From: Sulfidibacterium sp964598065
GTDB taxonomy: Bacteria > Bacteroidota > Bacteroidia > Bacteroidales > F082
Length of the DNA stretch: 15,674 bases
Direction of reading: 5' to 3'
NCBI GenBank assembly: GCA_964598065.1
Contig: CAZRAW010000050.1
Coordinates: 1-15,674, forward strand
Shown here: one piece after another, positions 1 to 7,466 of the stretch
Layout of the letters: every line of letters starts with the position of its first letter
Numbering within the stretch: the stretch's first letter is position 1
Made by a program: the position numbers and the translations under genes
The notes under the pieces: generated by a model
Seen by the model: only the letters and a program-made list of their open reading frames with translations
Database searches by the model: none
What the model was told of the DNA's origin: nothing

Positions 1-3
1 CAC

Positions 4-99
4 TCGCCTTTTCGCAACTTCGCTTTTTCGCAACTTCGCCCCCTCGCAACTTCGCCCCCTCGCAACTTCGCCCCCTCGCAACTTCGCTCTTTCGTCCTT
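4..99. repeat. 8-bp-phased tandem repeat (16-bp higher-order unit)
   Basis: TCGC recurs every 8 bp without a slip from position 4 to 84, and a degenerate TCGT follows at 92, giving 12 consecutive octamers. TCGCAACT (at 12, 28, 44, 60, 76) alternates with TCGC plus four pyrimidines (CTTT, TTTT, CCCC three times, TCTT), so the full period is 16 bp. On the hypB coding strand the array is purine-rich, and it runs up to and just into the hypB stop codon (98-100). It probably continues left of the window. Function is unknown; a period of 8 does not suggest coding. Confidence 0.93.
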
Positions 100-898
100 A
101 CGTTCTCTCTTTTCTCAGCCAGTCATACCAGGCATCCATCCCTTCTCCGGTTGTGGCGGATATTTCAAAGAATTTCAAATGATGGTTGACCCGTTTTGCA
201 TATTCTTTGGCTTTTTCCATATCAAAGTTTACATAGGGTAACAAATCGATTTTGTTTATAACACATATATCCGCAGATTGAAACATATCAGGATATTTTA
301 TTGGTTTATCATCGCCTTCCGTAACACTGATAAGAACAATGCGGCTGTTTTCGCCGAGGTCGAAAAGTGCGGGGCACACGAGGTTACCGACATTTTCAAT
401 CATAACCACCGAATTCTCTTCAGGATTCAGTTTTCGTAGCGCCTTGTGAACCATATCGCTGTCGAGATGGCAACCTTGCCCTGTGTTAATTTGAACTACC
501 GGAATGCTTTGTGATTCAATTCGTCGTGCATCGTTAAAGGTCTGCTGGTCCCCTTCAATTACGGAAAATGGTATTTCATCTTTCAGGTCGTGAAGGGTTT
601 TTTCGAGAAAACTGGTTTTGCCGGAACCGGGAGAACTAACAAGATTCAGTGCGAGAATATTTTTTGCTTCGAAAAAGCCCCTGTTTCGCTCGGCGGTAAG
701 CTTGTTGCTTTGCAGAATGTCCTGTTCCATCTCAACCACGGTTTTTGTGTGCGGATGTGCATGATGGTGGTGATGAGGATGCTCATGCTCATGCTCATGT
801 TCGGGCATAAAGGATAATTTTTCCAGGTTTACCTCTCCCGGCTTTGCTATCAGAATATCTGTTTCTGTGGAATTTCCACAACCGCATGTCATACACAT
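98..898 (-). CDS. hypB: HypB, GTPase and nickel chaperone for [NiFe]-hydrogenase maturation
   Basis: HypB hydrolyses GTP to drive nickel insertion into the hydrogenase large subunit, working with HypA in the cytoplasm. The 266-residue product begins with the high-affinity Ni motif CxxCGC (Cys2, Cys5, Cys7). A His/Glu-rich segment at about residues 34-50 holds 11 histidines, as in nickel-storing HypB variants. The GTPase domain has a P-loop (SPGSGKTS, about 89-96), metal-site residues Cys143-His144 and Cys175 (in ENVGNLVCP), and the guanine-specificity motif NKID at 215-218. It is the last gene of the hox operon, starting 13 nt after hypA. The His-rich part contains a 6-bp repeat in the DNA (781-800). 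The octamer repeat array lies directly downstream, and I see no classical terminator. Confidence 0.97.
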   Translation of the reverse strand: MCMTCGCGNSTETDILIAKPGEVNLEKLSFMPEHEHEHEHPHHHHHAHPHTKTVVEMEQDILQSNKLTAERNRGFFEAKNILALNLVSSPGSGKTSFLEKTLHDLKDEIPFSVIEGDQQTFNDARRIESQSIPVVQINTGQGCHLDSDMVHKALRKLNPEENSVVMIENVGNLVCPALFDLGENSRIVLISVTEGDDKPIKYPDMFQSADICVINKIDLLPYVNFDMEKAKEYAKRVNHHLKFFEISATTGEGMDAWYDWLRKERT

Positions 899-911
899 AA
901 TACTGTTTGTT

Positions 912-1259
912 TTAATTTTTGATTACTATCATTCTTTTGATTCTTAACTCTTTGCCTGAGATAACGTCGCAAAAAGGATTTCCACATTCCGGACAGGCAT
1001 CAAAGCTGCTGACAGCTACGAAAGTCTTTCCGCAGTCACCGCATTTTGCCTTTGCCGGAGGCCGGTTGATTTTCAGTTTTGTCTTTTCCAGAATGGTTTT
1101 GCTCACCCCGGCATCCCAGGCAAAATGAAAAGCATCCATTTCCACGCCGGAGATCATACCAATATCCAGTTCAATGGATTCCACGATATCAGCCTGTTGC
1201 TTTTCTCTCTCTTTTTCCACCGTGTCAACGATGCTCATAACTATGGATAACTCGTGCAT
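912..1259 (-). CDS. hypA: HypA, nickel metallochaperone for hydrogenase maturation
   Basis: HypA binds nickel through its N-terminal Met-His-Glu and delivers it to the hydrogenase large subunit with HypB. I chose the ATG at 1259, giving 115 residues that start MHEL. The longer frame from a TTG at 1268 would bury His2, whose place next to the amino terminus is needed for Ni binding in this family. The zinc domain is visible as two CxxC pairs, Cys73/Cys76 and Cys89/Cys92. Length is normal for HypA (about 113-120). It sits between the flavoprotein gene (14 nt gap) and hypB (13 nt gap) in the same operon. Confidence 0.96.
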   Translation of the reverse strand: MHELSIVMSIVDTVEKEREKQQADIVESIELDIGMISGVEMDAFHFAWDAGVSKTILEKTKLKINRPPAKAKCGDCGKTFVAVSSFDACPECGNPFCDVISGKELRIKRMIVIKN

Positions 1260-1273
1260 TTCCGGCAATCTTG

Positions 1274-2272
1274 TTAAAATATTTCTTCAAAATCTCTTTT
1301 CATATACTGGATACGTTCGAAACGGGCATCGGTAGTCTGATAATCCAGCGATTTTCCGCGGAAGTCATCCAGTTTTTCAAAATTATGTTTTTCCATCCAA
1401 TTCTCCAAACCTCCCAGCATTTTTGCAATATGGGGAATCCCGTTTTGAAAAAGGGTAGAGCAAACTTCTACAGCCCGTGCCCCTACAAGAATCTGCTTTA
1501 TGAGCGCCGTATCGTAATGAATACCGGTGGAGGCAACCAGGTCGCACGATACCTTGTTGCCGCTCAGCAGGGCTATCCACCTCAGGGGCAGACTCATCTC
1601 CTCAGGAGAGGAAAAATGCTCACGGCTGACAACTTTTAAGGATTCGATATCAATATCGGGTCTGAAGAAACGGTTAAACAGCACCAAACCATCAACACCT
1701 CCATCAACCAAACGCCTGATGAGCGTGCAAAGATTAGTAAAGAACGGTCCCAGCTTTATGGAAACCGGTATGCTGACTTCCTGTTTTACCTTTTTCAGAA
1801 TTTTCACATAAAGATCTTCAATTTCAATACCGGACATACTGTTGTTGAACGGAAAAATGGAAATGTTCAGTTCCAGTGCATCAGCGCCGGCTTTTTCAAT
1901 CTCTATGGCGTATTTCGGCCAGTTGTCAGCACTTATACAATGGATACTTGAGATAATCGGTACGGTAGCATCAATAGCTTTGGTTGTTTTAACAAATTGC
2001 AGATAGTGATCCAGTACGGCTTCTTTGGAAAGGTTTAAAATATATTCTCTGGCTTCGGAAAACCAGTAGTAGGCTTCATTTTCTTTGCTCTGTTTTAGCC
2101 TCGCCTCAGTCCGAAGGTTCATTTGTTCCTCAAAAATCGACTTGAGAACAACGGCTGAGGCGCCGTAGCTAATACATTGCCGAATAGTCTCCACCTCGCC
2201 ACTTATTCTTGAACTGCTGATGATTATCGGATTTTTCAGTTTTAATCCCATATAGGTTGTGGATAAATCCAT
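1274..2272 (-). CDS. Dihydroorotate dehydrogenase-like FMN flavoprotein of unknown role
   Basis: The 332-residue product is a TIM-barrel flavoprotein of the dihydroorotate dehydrogenase-like family. Visible elements are the N-terminal strand KNPIIISSS (13-21), a conserved Lys44, GADALELNIS (129-138), the FMN-contacting SIKLGPF with Lys173 (171-177), DGLVLFNRF (194-202), and the phosphate-binding end STGIHYD to VGARAVEVCSTLFQNG (248-278). The loop that in true PyrD reads NxSCPN (with the catalytic Cys in class 1A) reads NISIFPFNN here, so the pyrimidine-synthesis reaction is doubtful. It lies inside the hydrogenase operon between the protease gene (11 nt) and hypA (14 nt), so it is co-transcribed with hydrogenase genes. 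A redox link to the hydrogenase is inference only; the substrate is unknown. Confidence 0.85.
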   Translation of the reverse strand: MDLSTTYMGLKLKNPIIISSSRISGEVETIRQCISYGASAVVLKSIFEEQMNLRTEARLKQSKENEAYYWFSEAREYILNLSKEAVLDHYLQFVKTTKAIDATVPIISSIHCISADNWPKYAIEIEKAGADALELNISIFPFNNSMSGIEIEDLYVKILKKVKQEVSIPVSIKLGPFFTNLCTLIRRLVDGGVDGLVLFNRFFRPDIDIESLKVVSREHFSSPEEMSLPLRWIALLSGNKVSCDLVASTGIHYDTALIKQILVGARAVEVCSTLFQNGIPHIAKMLGGLENWMEKHNFEKLDDFRGKSLDYQTTDARFERIQYMKRDFEEIF

Positions 2273-2283
2273 AATAAAATTTT

Positions 2284-2748
2284 TTAATTATTTGATAAGT
2301 AGTTTGTTAAAAGCCCTGTCAAGACATGGAAGCTCACTTCAAGATTCTCTTTTGCCATTTCGGTCAGTCCTTCCTCCATACCCCATTCATAACCGCGAAT
2401 ATGCAACAGATGGCTCACCGGTTGTTTTCCGAAAAGCGTACGACACAAATAAAGCACATAAGCCGGGGCAATTGCATGCATACTGAATTCAAGCTGTGCG
2501 TCGGACGGCTTGAGCGGAGTGTATGCAAATTGATGGATATTTTCGCAGGAAGCATCGGCAAAAATCACCTTGTCGTAATGTGAAATTTTCTCTGCATCTT
2601 CAATATTAAGTTGATAGTTCATATCCACATCAATAGCACCCGGAAAATTCTTCTCAGCCCATTCTTTTAACCTTCTTGCACAGCTCACACCGAGGCCATC
2701 ATCTTGCCGCCCGGGGTTTCCGTAACCGTAAACAAGAATCTTTTTCAT
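2284..2748 (-). CDS. Hydrogenase maturation protease (HoxW/HycI type)
   Basis: This endopeptidase removes the C-terminal tail of the hydrogenase large subunit after nickel insertion. The 154-residue product has the family signature GNPGRQDDGLG (10-20). Aligned to the known Ni-sensing residues of HybD (Glu16, Asp62, His93), the likely ligands are Asp17, Asp65 and His91. Length matches the family (about 150-170). It begins 5 nt after the hoxH stop, and the predicted cut site in HoxH (after His459) is its expected substrate. A hoxW symbol would fit by position, but I leave it blank because protease subfamilies are hard to separate by eye. Confidence 0.93.
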   Translation of the reverse strand: MKKILVYGYGNPGRQDDGLGVSCARRLKEWAEKNFPGAIDVDMNYQLNIEDAEKISHYDKVIFADASCENIHQFAYTPLKPSDAQLEFSMHAIAPAYVLYLCRTLFGKQPVSHLLHIRGYEWGMEEGLTEMAKENLEVSFHVLTGLLTNYLSNN

Positions 2749-2753
2749 CGTTT

Positions 2754-4208
2754 TCAGTCTTTCATTTTATGATCTAAAATCCGCCCGTTTGCACTTAGAA
2801 TGGTCATTTCAAGAGGCATCTGCCCAAGCGCATGTGTGGCACAACTCAGGCAGGGATCATAAGCCCTGATGGCTACTTCAACAGCATTCATCATGGGTTC
2901 GGTAATTGTCTCCTGTCCGTTCATGAACGCCCGTGCCGTACTTTCAACGGCACGGTTCATGGGCTCGTTGTTGTTGGTGGTCGAAACAATCAGGTTAGCC
3001 ATGGTAATCAGATCATTATCATCGATTTTGTAATGATGAAAAAGTGTCCCCCGTGGTGCTTCAATGACGCCAACTCCTTCTTTTTGTTTTTTTCCCTTCA
3101 CCACGAGGTCTTCATTTTGTAAATCAGGATCATGGAGTAAATCACGGATGACCTCGGCGGCATGCAGCACTTCTATCAGCCGTGCCCAGTGATAATGCAG
3201 GCTCATGTTGTTGGGTTTGCCGTGGGTATAAGCTTTAAACTCTTCAAATTCCTTCTGGGCAAGGGGGGAGGGGATAAAATCACAAGTGTTAAGGCGTGCC
3301 AGCGGCCCTACACGATACCAACCTTTTTCTTTCCCCAAATGTTTCAGATAGGGGAACTTCATGTAACTCCAGCTTTTTACTTCTTCTTCGATGTAGTTAT
3401 AATATTCGTGATAGTCAACATCATCGAGAATCCGGTTTCCTTCGCTGTCCACTGCACGGAGTACACCGTGATAAATGTCCAAAGCACCATCTTTTCTTAC
3501 CATACTCAAATGGTTGGAAGGAAAACTGGCAAAATCATCGACTTTGGCGTGATTTTGCTTGTGATAATTTTTGAAGAACTCCAGAGCCGACAGCGACCAT
3601 TCCACCATTTTGTCAGCATTTAGCGGATCAGGACCTTTTAAAAGCTCATCGCGCTCCGCAATGCTGAGATTTTTGTTGATGCCACCGGGAATGGCTCCGG
3701 TTCCGTGGATTTTCTTTCCGGCGGTAAGACGAATGATCTCCTGACCGAATTTTCGCATCATAACACCTTGTACTGCCAGCTCTTTGTTTACCTGCGCAAC
3801 ACCGACAATGTTTCGCATGGCAGGGTCGCCATCAATACCAAACAGGAAATCCGGAGAACTCAGATGAAAAAAATGTAAAACATGCGATTGGAAAAACTGG
3901 CCGTAGTGCATAAGACGACGCATTTTTTCGCCTACGGCCGTCAGGCCATCGCCATCTCCGGCTCCTACAATAACATCCAGTGCTTTGGCCGCAGCTATAT
4001 GATGGCTTACCGGACAAATACCGCAAAGTCGTTGCACTAAAACGGGAGCTTCCCAGTAAGGCCGCCCCTGAACAAAACGTTCGAAGCCGCGAAATTCAAC
4101 AATATGTAGCCTGGAATCGATGACCTGGTGATTATCATCCATTTGGATTGTAACTTTTCCGTGGCCTTCAACTCTTGTAACAGGTTCTATGGTTATTTTC
4201 TTTGACAT
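2754..4208 (-). CDS. hoxH: HoxH, [NiFe]-hydrogenase large (catalytic) subunit
   Basis: The large subunit carries the NiFe(CN)2CO centre where H2 is split or formed. The 484-residue product starts with the typical TIEPVTRVEGHGK and holds both active-site pairs: Cys62 and Cys65 in RLCGICPVSH, and Cys453 and Cys456 in DPCLSCATH. A 25-residue tail follows His459, so the gene encodes the unprocessed precursor that the next gene's protease would cut between His459 and Ala460. Length is close to that of the NAD-linked HoxH of Ralstonia (488). It lies 9 nt after hoxY, and the neighbours hoxF and hoxU point to a group 3d NAD-reducing enzyme rather than a membrane uptake enzyme. Confidence 0.97.
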   Translation of the reverse strand: MSKKITIEPVTRVEGHGKVTIQMDDNHQVIDSRLHIVEFRGFERFVQGRPYWEAPVLVQRLCGICPVSHHIAAAKALDVIVGAGDGDGLTAVGEKMRRLMHYGQFFQSHVLHFFHLSSPDFLFGIDGDPAMRNIVGVAQVNKELAVQGVMMRKFGQEIIRLTAGKKIHGTGAIPGGINKNLSIAERDELLKGPDPLNADKMVEWSLSALEFFKNYHKQNHAKVDDFASFPSNHLSMVRKDGALDIYHGVLRAVDSEGNRILDDVDYHEYYNYIEEEVKSWSYMKFPYLKHLGKEKGWYRVGPLARLNTCDFIPSPLAQKEFEEFKAYTHGKPNNMSLHYHWARLIEVLHAAEVIRDLLHDPDLQNEDLVVKGKKQKEGVGVIEAPRGTLFHHYKIDDNDLITMANLIVSTTNNNEPMNRAVESTARAFMNGQETITEPMMNAVEVAIRAYDPCLSCATHALGQMPLEMTILSANGRILDHKMKD

Positions 4209-4217
4209 ATTATTTTT

Positions 4218-4766
4218 TTAATCAAATTTGACTACTTCGTAAGGCATTTCCATGGGATTGTCGGTAATGAGCGCATAAAGTGCATTCCAAATAAGGTCGG
4301 CACGGGGAGGACAACCCGGAAGGAAATAATCGATTTTTACAATTTCGTGACATGGATATACCTCGTCAAGCAAAAGAGGAAGCTCTTCATCGTTGGGGAG
4401 GATATGCTCTTTGTTTTCCCGGACGGTAGGGCCATTGATATACGCCTCTTTCAGGCATTCCTCAATGGGAATTCCGTTGCGCATAGCCGGCAGACCTCCC
4501 ATAATGGCACATTCTCCGAGAGATACCAAAATCTTGCAATTTTCTCTGAAATATTTAAGAATTTCCACATTTTCGCTGTTGCAACAGCCGCCTTCTATAA
4601 GTCCGATATCTACCGGTTTGGTAAATTTTTTAATATCGTCAATGGGTGATTTGTTGAATTCCACCAGCTCTATGAGATCCAGAATTCGCTCATCAATATC
4701 CAGTATGGACATGTGGCAGCCGAAACATCCGGCAAGTGAAGTAGTAGCCAATATTTTTTTATTCAT
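4218..4766 (-). CDS. hoxY: HoxY, [NiFe]-hydrogenase small subunit
   Basis: The small subunit passes electrons from the NiFe site of HoxH to the HoxFU diaphorase through one proximal [4Fe-4S] cluster. The 182-residue product has the four expected ligands: Cys14 and Cys17 in GCFGCH, Cys86 in SLGECA, and Cys152 in PGCPP. There is no Tat signal peptide and no C-terminal medial or distal cluster domain, so it is the short cytoplasmic type found in group 3 enzymes. The motif IEGGCC at about 57-62 is also typical. It lies 11 nt after hoxU and 9 nt before hoxH. Confidence 0.96.
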   Translation of the reverse strand: MNKKILATTSLAGCFGCHMSILDIDERILDLIELVEFNKSPIDDIKKFTKPVDIGLIEGGCCNSENVEILKYFRENCKILVSLGECAIMGGLPAMRNGIPIEECLKEAYINGPTVRENKEHILPNDEELPLLLDEVYPCHEIVKIDYFLPGCPPRADLIWNALYALITDNPMEMPYEVVKFD

Positions 4767-4777
4767 AATTTACGCTT

Positions 4778-5488
4778 TTAGACATTATTTTCAATTTCGC
4801 TTCCAATGGGTTGCTTGTCATATTTCCGGGTTCCAATGGGCTGCTTGTATCCCTGTTCCTTATAGAGAATGGAGCCTACCGGACAGTTATCCATGGCTTT
4901 TTTTGCCAGTTCATCCGATATCGAAGCTCCGAGAACCGGATCGAGGATCACTTCCAAATGTTGCCCGCGGTTTTTGTAGGCAAAATAGTGTTTCCCGTGC
5001 TCATCGCGTATAGTCTTTATGCAGCGTTTGCATGCAATACACCGATTTTGTTCTTTGATAATTTTCGGGCTGGAGGCATCCACTTCTTTGCGGGGAAAAC
5101 TGTATGGGAAACGCGGAACCAGCATTTTAAAGCGGTAGGCAAGTGCCTGAAGTTCACAATTTCCACTTTTTTCACAAACAGGGCAGAAATGATTGCCGCT
5201 GACAAACAGCAGCTCGATAATGCTTTTCCGAATATCGTTCAGCTCTTCCGTATTATTCTCTATTTCCATACCTTCCGTTACAGGTGTGGTACAGGAAGTC
5301 ATCATCCGGTTGTTGATTTTTACGGTGCACATGCGGCAGCAAGCCTTGGGGTCAGCCCCCTCAAAATGGCAAAGTGTGGGAATGTAAATCCCGTTTTCTT
5401 TCGCTGCTTCCACAATGGTAGAGCCTTTTGTAACATAAGTTCTCTTTCCATCAATGATAATTCTTATTTTATTATTTGTTTTTTCCAT
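4778..5488 (-). CDS. hoxU: HoxU, Fe-S electron-transfer subunit of the diaphorase module
   Basis: HoxU matches the N-terminal part of complex I NuoG and wires HoxF to HoxY. In 236 residues I see a [2Fe-2S] site (Cys40, Cys51, Cys54, Cys66), a His-ligated [4Fe-4S] site (His100, Cys102, Cys105, Cys111, like N5), and a second [4Fe-4S] site (Cys150, Cys153, Cys156, Cys202, like N4). Length agrees with Ralstonia HoxU (about 234). The C-terminus holds a near-perfect 18-bp direct repeat 30 bp apart (4801-4818 and 4831-4848), which gives KQPIG twice at a 10-residue spacing. It starts 13 nt after hoxF and ends 11 nt before hoxY. Confidence 0.95.
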   Translation of the reverse strand: MEKTNNKIRIIIDGKRTYVTKGSTIVEAAKENGIYIPTLCHFEGADPKACCRMCTVKINNRMMTSCTTPVTEGMEIENNTEELNDIRKSIIELLFVSGNHFCPVCEKSGNCELQALAYRFKMLVPRFPYSFPRKEVDASSPKIIKEQNRCIACKRCIKTIRDEHGKHYFAYKNRGQHLEVILDPVLGASISDELAKKAMDNCPVGSILYKEQGYKQPIGTRKYDKQPIGSEIENNV

Positions 5489-5501
5489 TATCCGAAATAC
5501 T

Positions 5502-7388
5502 TTAAAAATGATAAAATGCAGGTTTTTTATTTACAAATTCTCTTGATGTGGCCGTTGCTTTTTCCAGGTCAAATCCACTATCGAAACTGGTAAGACTTTG
5601 AATACGTTGCTCGTATAAATGTCTGAAATGAAAAACAGAAGAAAGAATGGGATTGCCGGCTGCTTGTCCTAATCCGCAGCGACTGGCTTTTAGTACTTTC
5701 CCCCAGTTGAGCAGGTCGTAGATATCTTTTCTGATGCCATGACCATCCAGAATTTTCTGTAATTTATTTTTCATCAGCAACGGCATATTGCGGCAGGTGG
5801 AGCAGGAACCACAGGATTCTTCAATGAAGAAGTCCATGAAGTTCATAACGACTTCCCTGAGTAAATTGCGGCTGTTGTTAAAAATAATGATTGAACCTCC
5901 GGTGGGAAGGTCGGAATAGCTAAGCCTCCGGTCGAAAAATTTCTCTGCAATCATCATCCCCGAAGGTTTATACCATTTCATCAGCTCGCTGTTATCCAGA
6001 TTATTGATGTCTTTCAATCCGATAAGCATACCCGAAGGGCCACCCACCTGGATGGCTTGCACATCGTCAGCGCCACTCATGGCCAGGATTTCGCGGATAC
6101 TTGTTCCCCATTCCACTTCGTAAATGCCGGGATAACGACAGTCACCCGAAATACTAAGCAATTTGGTTCCCAGCGAATCTTTGGTGCCGAAGTTTGAATA
6201 CCATTCGGCTCCGTGATGCAAAATTTTTACTGCGGTAGCAAGGGTTTCCACGTTGTTTACAATGGTCGGATAGCCGAGATAACCCTTTTCGACGGGGAAC
6301 GGCGGCTTGTCGCGTGGTTCGCCGCGCTTGCCTTCCAACGATTCAATCAGCGCTGACTCTTCACCACAGACGTAAGCTCCTGCACCCAATTGGATGCGTA
6401 TGTCGAAATCGAAACCTTCCATTCCGGCAATGCTTTTTCCGAGGAAATGATTTTCACGCATTTCGGCGAGTTTGCGATTTAAAAACCGGAGCAAATACTT
6501 ATATTCATAACGCAAATAGAGCAGACCAATGTCAGCGCCTGTTGCATAAGCTGCTACAACCATACCCTCAAATACCAGTTCCTGATACTCAGTGAGCATT
6601 ACGCGGTCTTTGAAAGTACCGGGTTCGCCTTCATCGGCATTACAAATGATCACCCGGTGTTTCCCTTCCGTGCGACGACCAAAACGCCATTTCAGACCTG
6701 TGGGGAAGCCTGCTCCGCCTCGTCCTCTCAGATTAGAGTTTTCTATTTCGCTAATGACCTCTTCCGGGCCGTAGTCTTTTAACTTTGATTTTAAAAGGCT
6801 GTAGGGTTCATAATCTTTTTTCAGAATGATAGATTTTTTTCTGATATGATTGTTGACCATCGCCATCACATCAGGGTCGGCATTATTGCCATTCCCATAG
6901 TCTTCATATACCAAATCGTCTATGCGTTTCCCGGTACGCATCCCCTCCACGAGATCCTTTACACGGTAGGGTGTAAGATTTGTGAAAACTTTATCGTTGA
7001 TAATGGCGGCCGGTTCCTGATCGTTCATGCCGATGCAGGATGTGTTAAACAGTCCGAAAAGACCATCATCAGATACTTCTCCAAATGATATTCCGCAATA
7101 TTTTTCAAAAGCCTCTTTTACGGCTTCTCTGCCGTTCATAAAAGCTATTATACTGCTGTTAAGATAAATATTATATTTTCCGCGTGGCTTTTGAGAGAGA
7201 AAATGATAGAAAGAAAGGGTTTCCTGCACCTGGGCCATTGAAATGCCGAGCGAGTCTGATATGTGCTGCATATCTTCTTGTCCTACAAACCCTTGCATTT
7301 CATTGATTGATAATAAAATATCCATCAATCTGGTTTTGTCGTAACCAAATTGAGCCAGCAACTGATTTATTTTCGATTTTTCTACCAT
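5502..7388 (-). CDS. hoxF: HoxF, NAD(H)- and FMN-binding diaphorase subunit with fused degenerate HoxE-like domain
   Basis: HoxF exchanges hydride with NAD(H) at FMN and relays electrons to HoxU. The 628-residue product has two parts. Residues 1-150 are a NuoE/HoxE-like thioredoxin-fold domain whose [2Fe-2S] site is mostly lost: only Cys118 (in SCIGMND) of four usual cysteines is clear, and the first pair is replaced within YLNSSIIAF. Residues about 175-595 are NuoF-like, with the FMN loop GRGGAGFPTG (222-231), NADEGEPGTFKDR (250-262), GAYVCGEESAL (337-347), and a [4Fe-4S] site at Cys526, Cys529, Cys532 and Cys571. The fused layout resembles Ralstonia-type HoxF (about 600 residues). About 30 extra residues with no motif end the protein. 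It is the promoter-proximal gene of the operon; ATG at 7388. Confidence 0.95.
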   Translation of the reverse strand: MVEKSKINQLLAQFGYDKTRLMDILLSINEMQGFVGQEDMQHISDSLGISMAQVQETLSFYHFLSQKPRGKYNIYLNSSIIAFMNGREAVKEAFEKYCGISFGEVSDDGLFGLFNTSCIGMNDQEPAAIINDKVFTNLTPYRVKDLVEGMRTGKRIDDLVYEDYGNGNNADPDVMAMVNNHIRKKSIILKKDYEPYSLLKSKLKDYGPEEVISEIENSNLRGRGGAGFPTGLKWRFGRRTEGKHRVIICNADEGEPGTFKDRVMLTEYQELVFEGMVVAAYATGADIGLLYLRYEYKYLLRFLNRKLAEMRENHFLGKSIAGMEGFDFDIRIQLGAGAYVCGEESALIESLEGKRGEPRDKPPFPVEKGYLGYPTIVNNVETLATAVKILHHGAEWYSNFGTKDSLGTKLLSISGDCRYPGIYEVEWGTSIREILAMSGADDVQAIQVGGPSGMLIGLKDINNLDNSELMKWYKPSGMMIAEKFFDRRLSYSDLPTGGSIIIFNNSRNLLREVVMNFMDFFIEESCGSCSTCRNMPLLMKNKLQKILDGHGIRKDIYDLLNWGKVLKASRCGLGQAAGNPILSSVFHFRHLYEQRIQSLTSFDSGFDLEKATATSREFVNKKPAFYHF

Positions 7389-7415
7389 AGATTATTAATT
7401 TATATTATTTTTGCC

Positions 7416-7433
7416 CTGTTAAAAAATTCACAG
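7416..7433. promoter_or_regulatory. Rex operator-like inverted repeat, site 1
   Basis: The 18-bp sequence CTGTTAAAAAATTCACAG has half-sites TGTTAA and TTCACA separated by four A, with a matching outer C/G pair. Rex operators in other phyla follow TTGTKAA-N4-TTMACAA, so 12 of 12 inner half-site positions fit. It lies directly downstream of the minus-strand -7 element (7434-7441), over the expected transcription start, where bound repressor would block the hox operon. A rex gene lies about 5.5 kb away. Binding is inferred, not shown. Confidence 0.75.
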
Positions 7434-7441
7434 CAAAAGTA
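7434..7441 (-). promoter_or_regulatory. -7 promoter element of the hox operon
   Basis: On the minus strand this reads TACTTTTG, an exact fit to the Bacteroidota -7 consensus TAnnTTTG. A weak -33 match (TGTG instead of TTTG) lies 21 nt upstream at 7463-7466. Transcription would start near 7427, giving a leader of about 40 nt before the hoxF ATG. Two Rex-like boxes flank it on either side. Confidence 0.6.
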
Positions 7442-7450
7442 TAAATTATT

Positions 7451-7466
7451 CGTGAAGTAAATCACA
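7451..7466. promoter_or_regulatory. Rex operator-like inverted repeat, site 2 (weaker)
   Basis: CGTGAA-GTAA-ATCACA differs at two positions from the Rex core TGTGAA-N4-TTCACA. Its centre is 34 bp from that of site 1, and it lies between the -33 and -7 regions of the proposed hox promoter. It is also about 40 nt upstream of the hypF start, so it could act on both directions. Confidence is lower than for site 1 because of the mismatches and the AT-rich background. Confidence 0.5.

Noticed and set aside
1..100. CRISPR array at the left edge
   Set aside because: The repeat unit is 8/16 bp with no unique 25-40 bp spacers; it is a simple tandem array.
1260..1268. HypA start at the upstream TTG
   Set aside because: It would add three residues ahead of Met-His-Glu, which must be N-terminal for nickel binding.
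4393..5013. A 206-codon open frame on the plus strand
   Set aside because: It is antisense to hoxY and hoxU, whose cluster ligands are intact, and its protein looks like no family.
4778..5488. HoxU missing a [4Fe-4S] cluster because CxxCxxCxxxC is incomplete
   Set aside because: The ligand pattern Cys150/153/156 plus Cys202 is the normal N4-type arrangement of NuoG and Ralstonia HoxU, so nothing is missing.
7406..7413. Plus-strand TATTTTTG as the hypF promoter -7 element
   Set aside because: It fits TAnnTTTG, but it has no TTTG about 20 nt upstream and lies in a very AT-rich run about 90 nt before hypF, so chance is likely.
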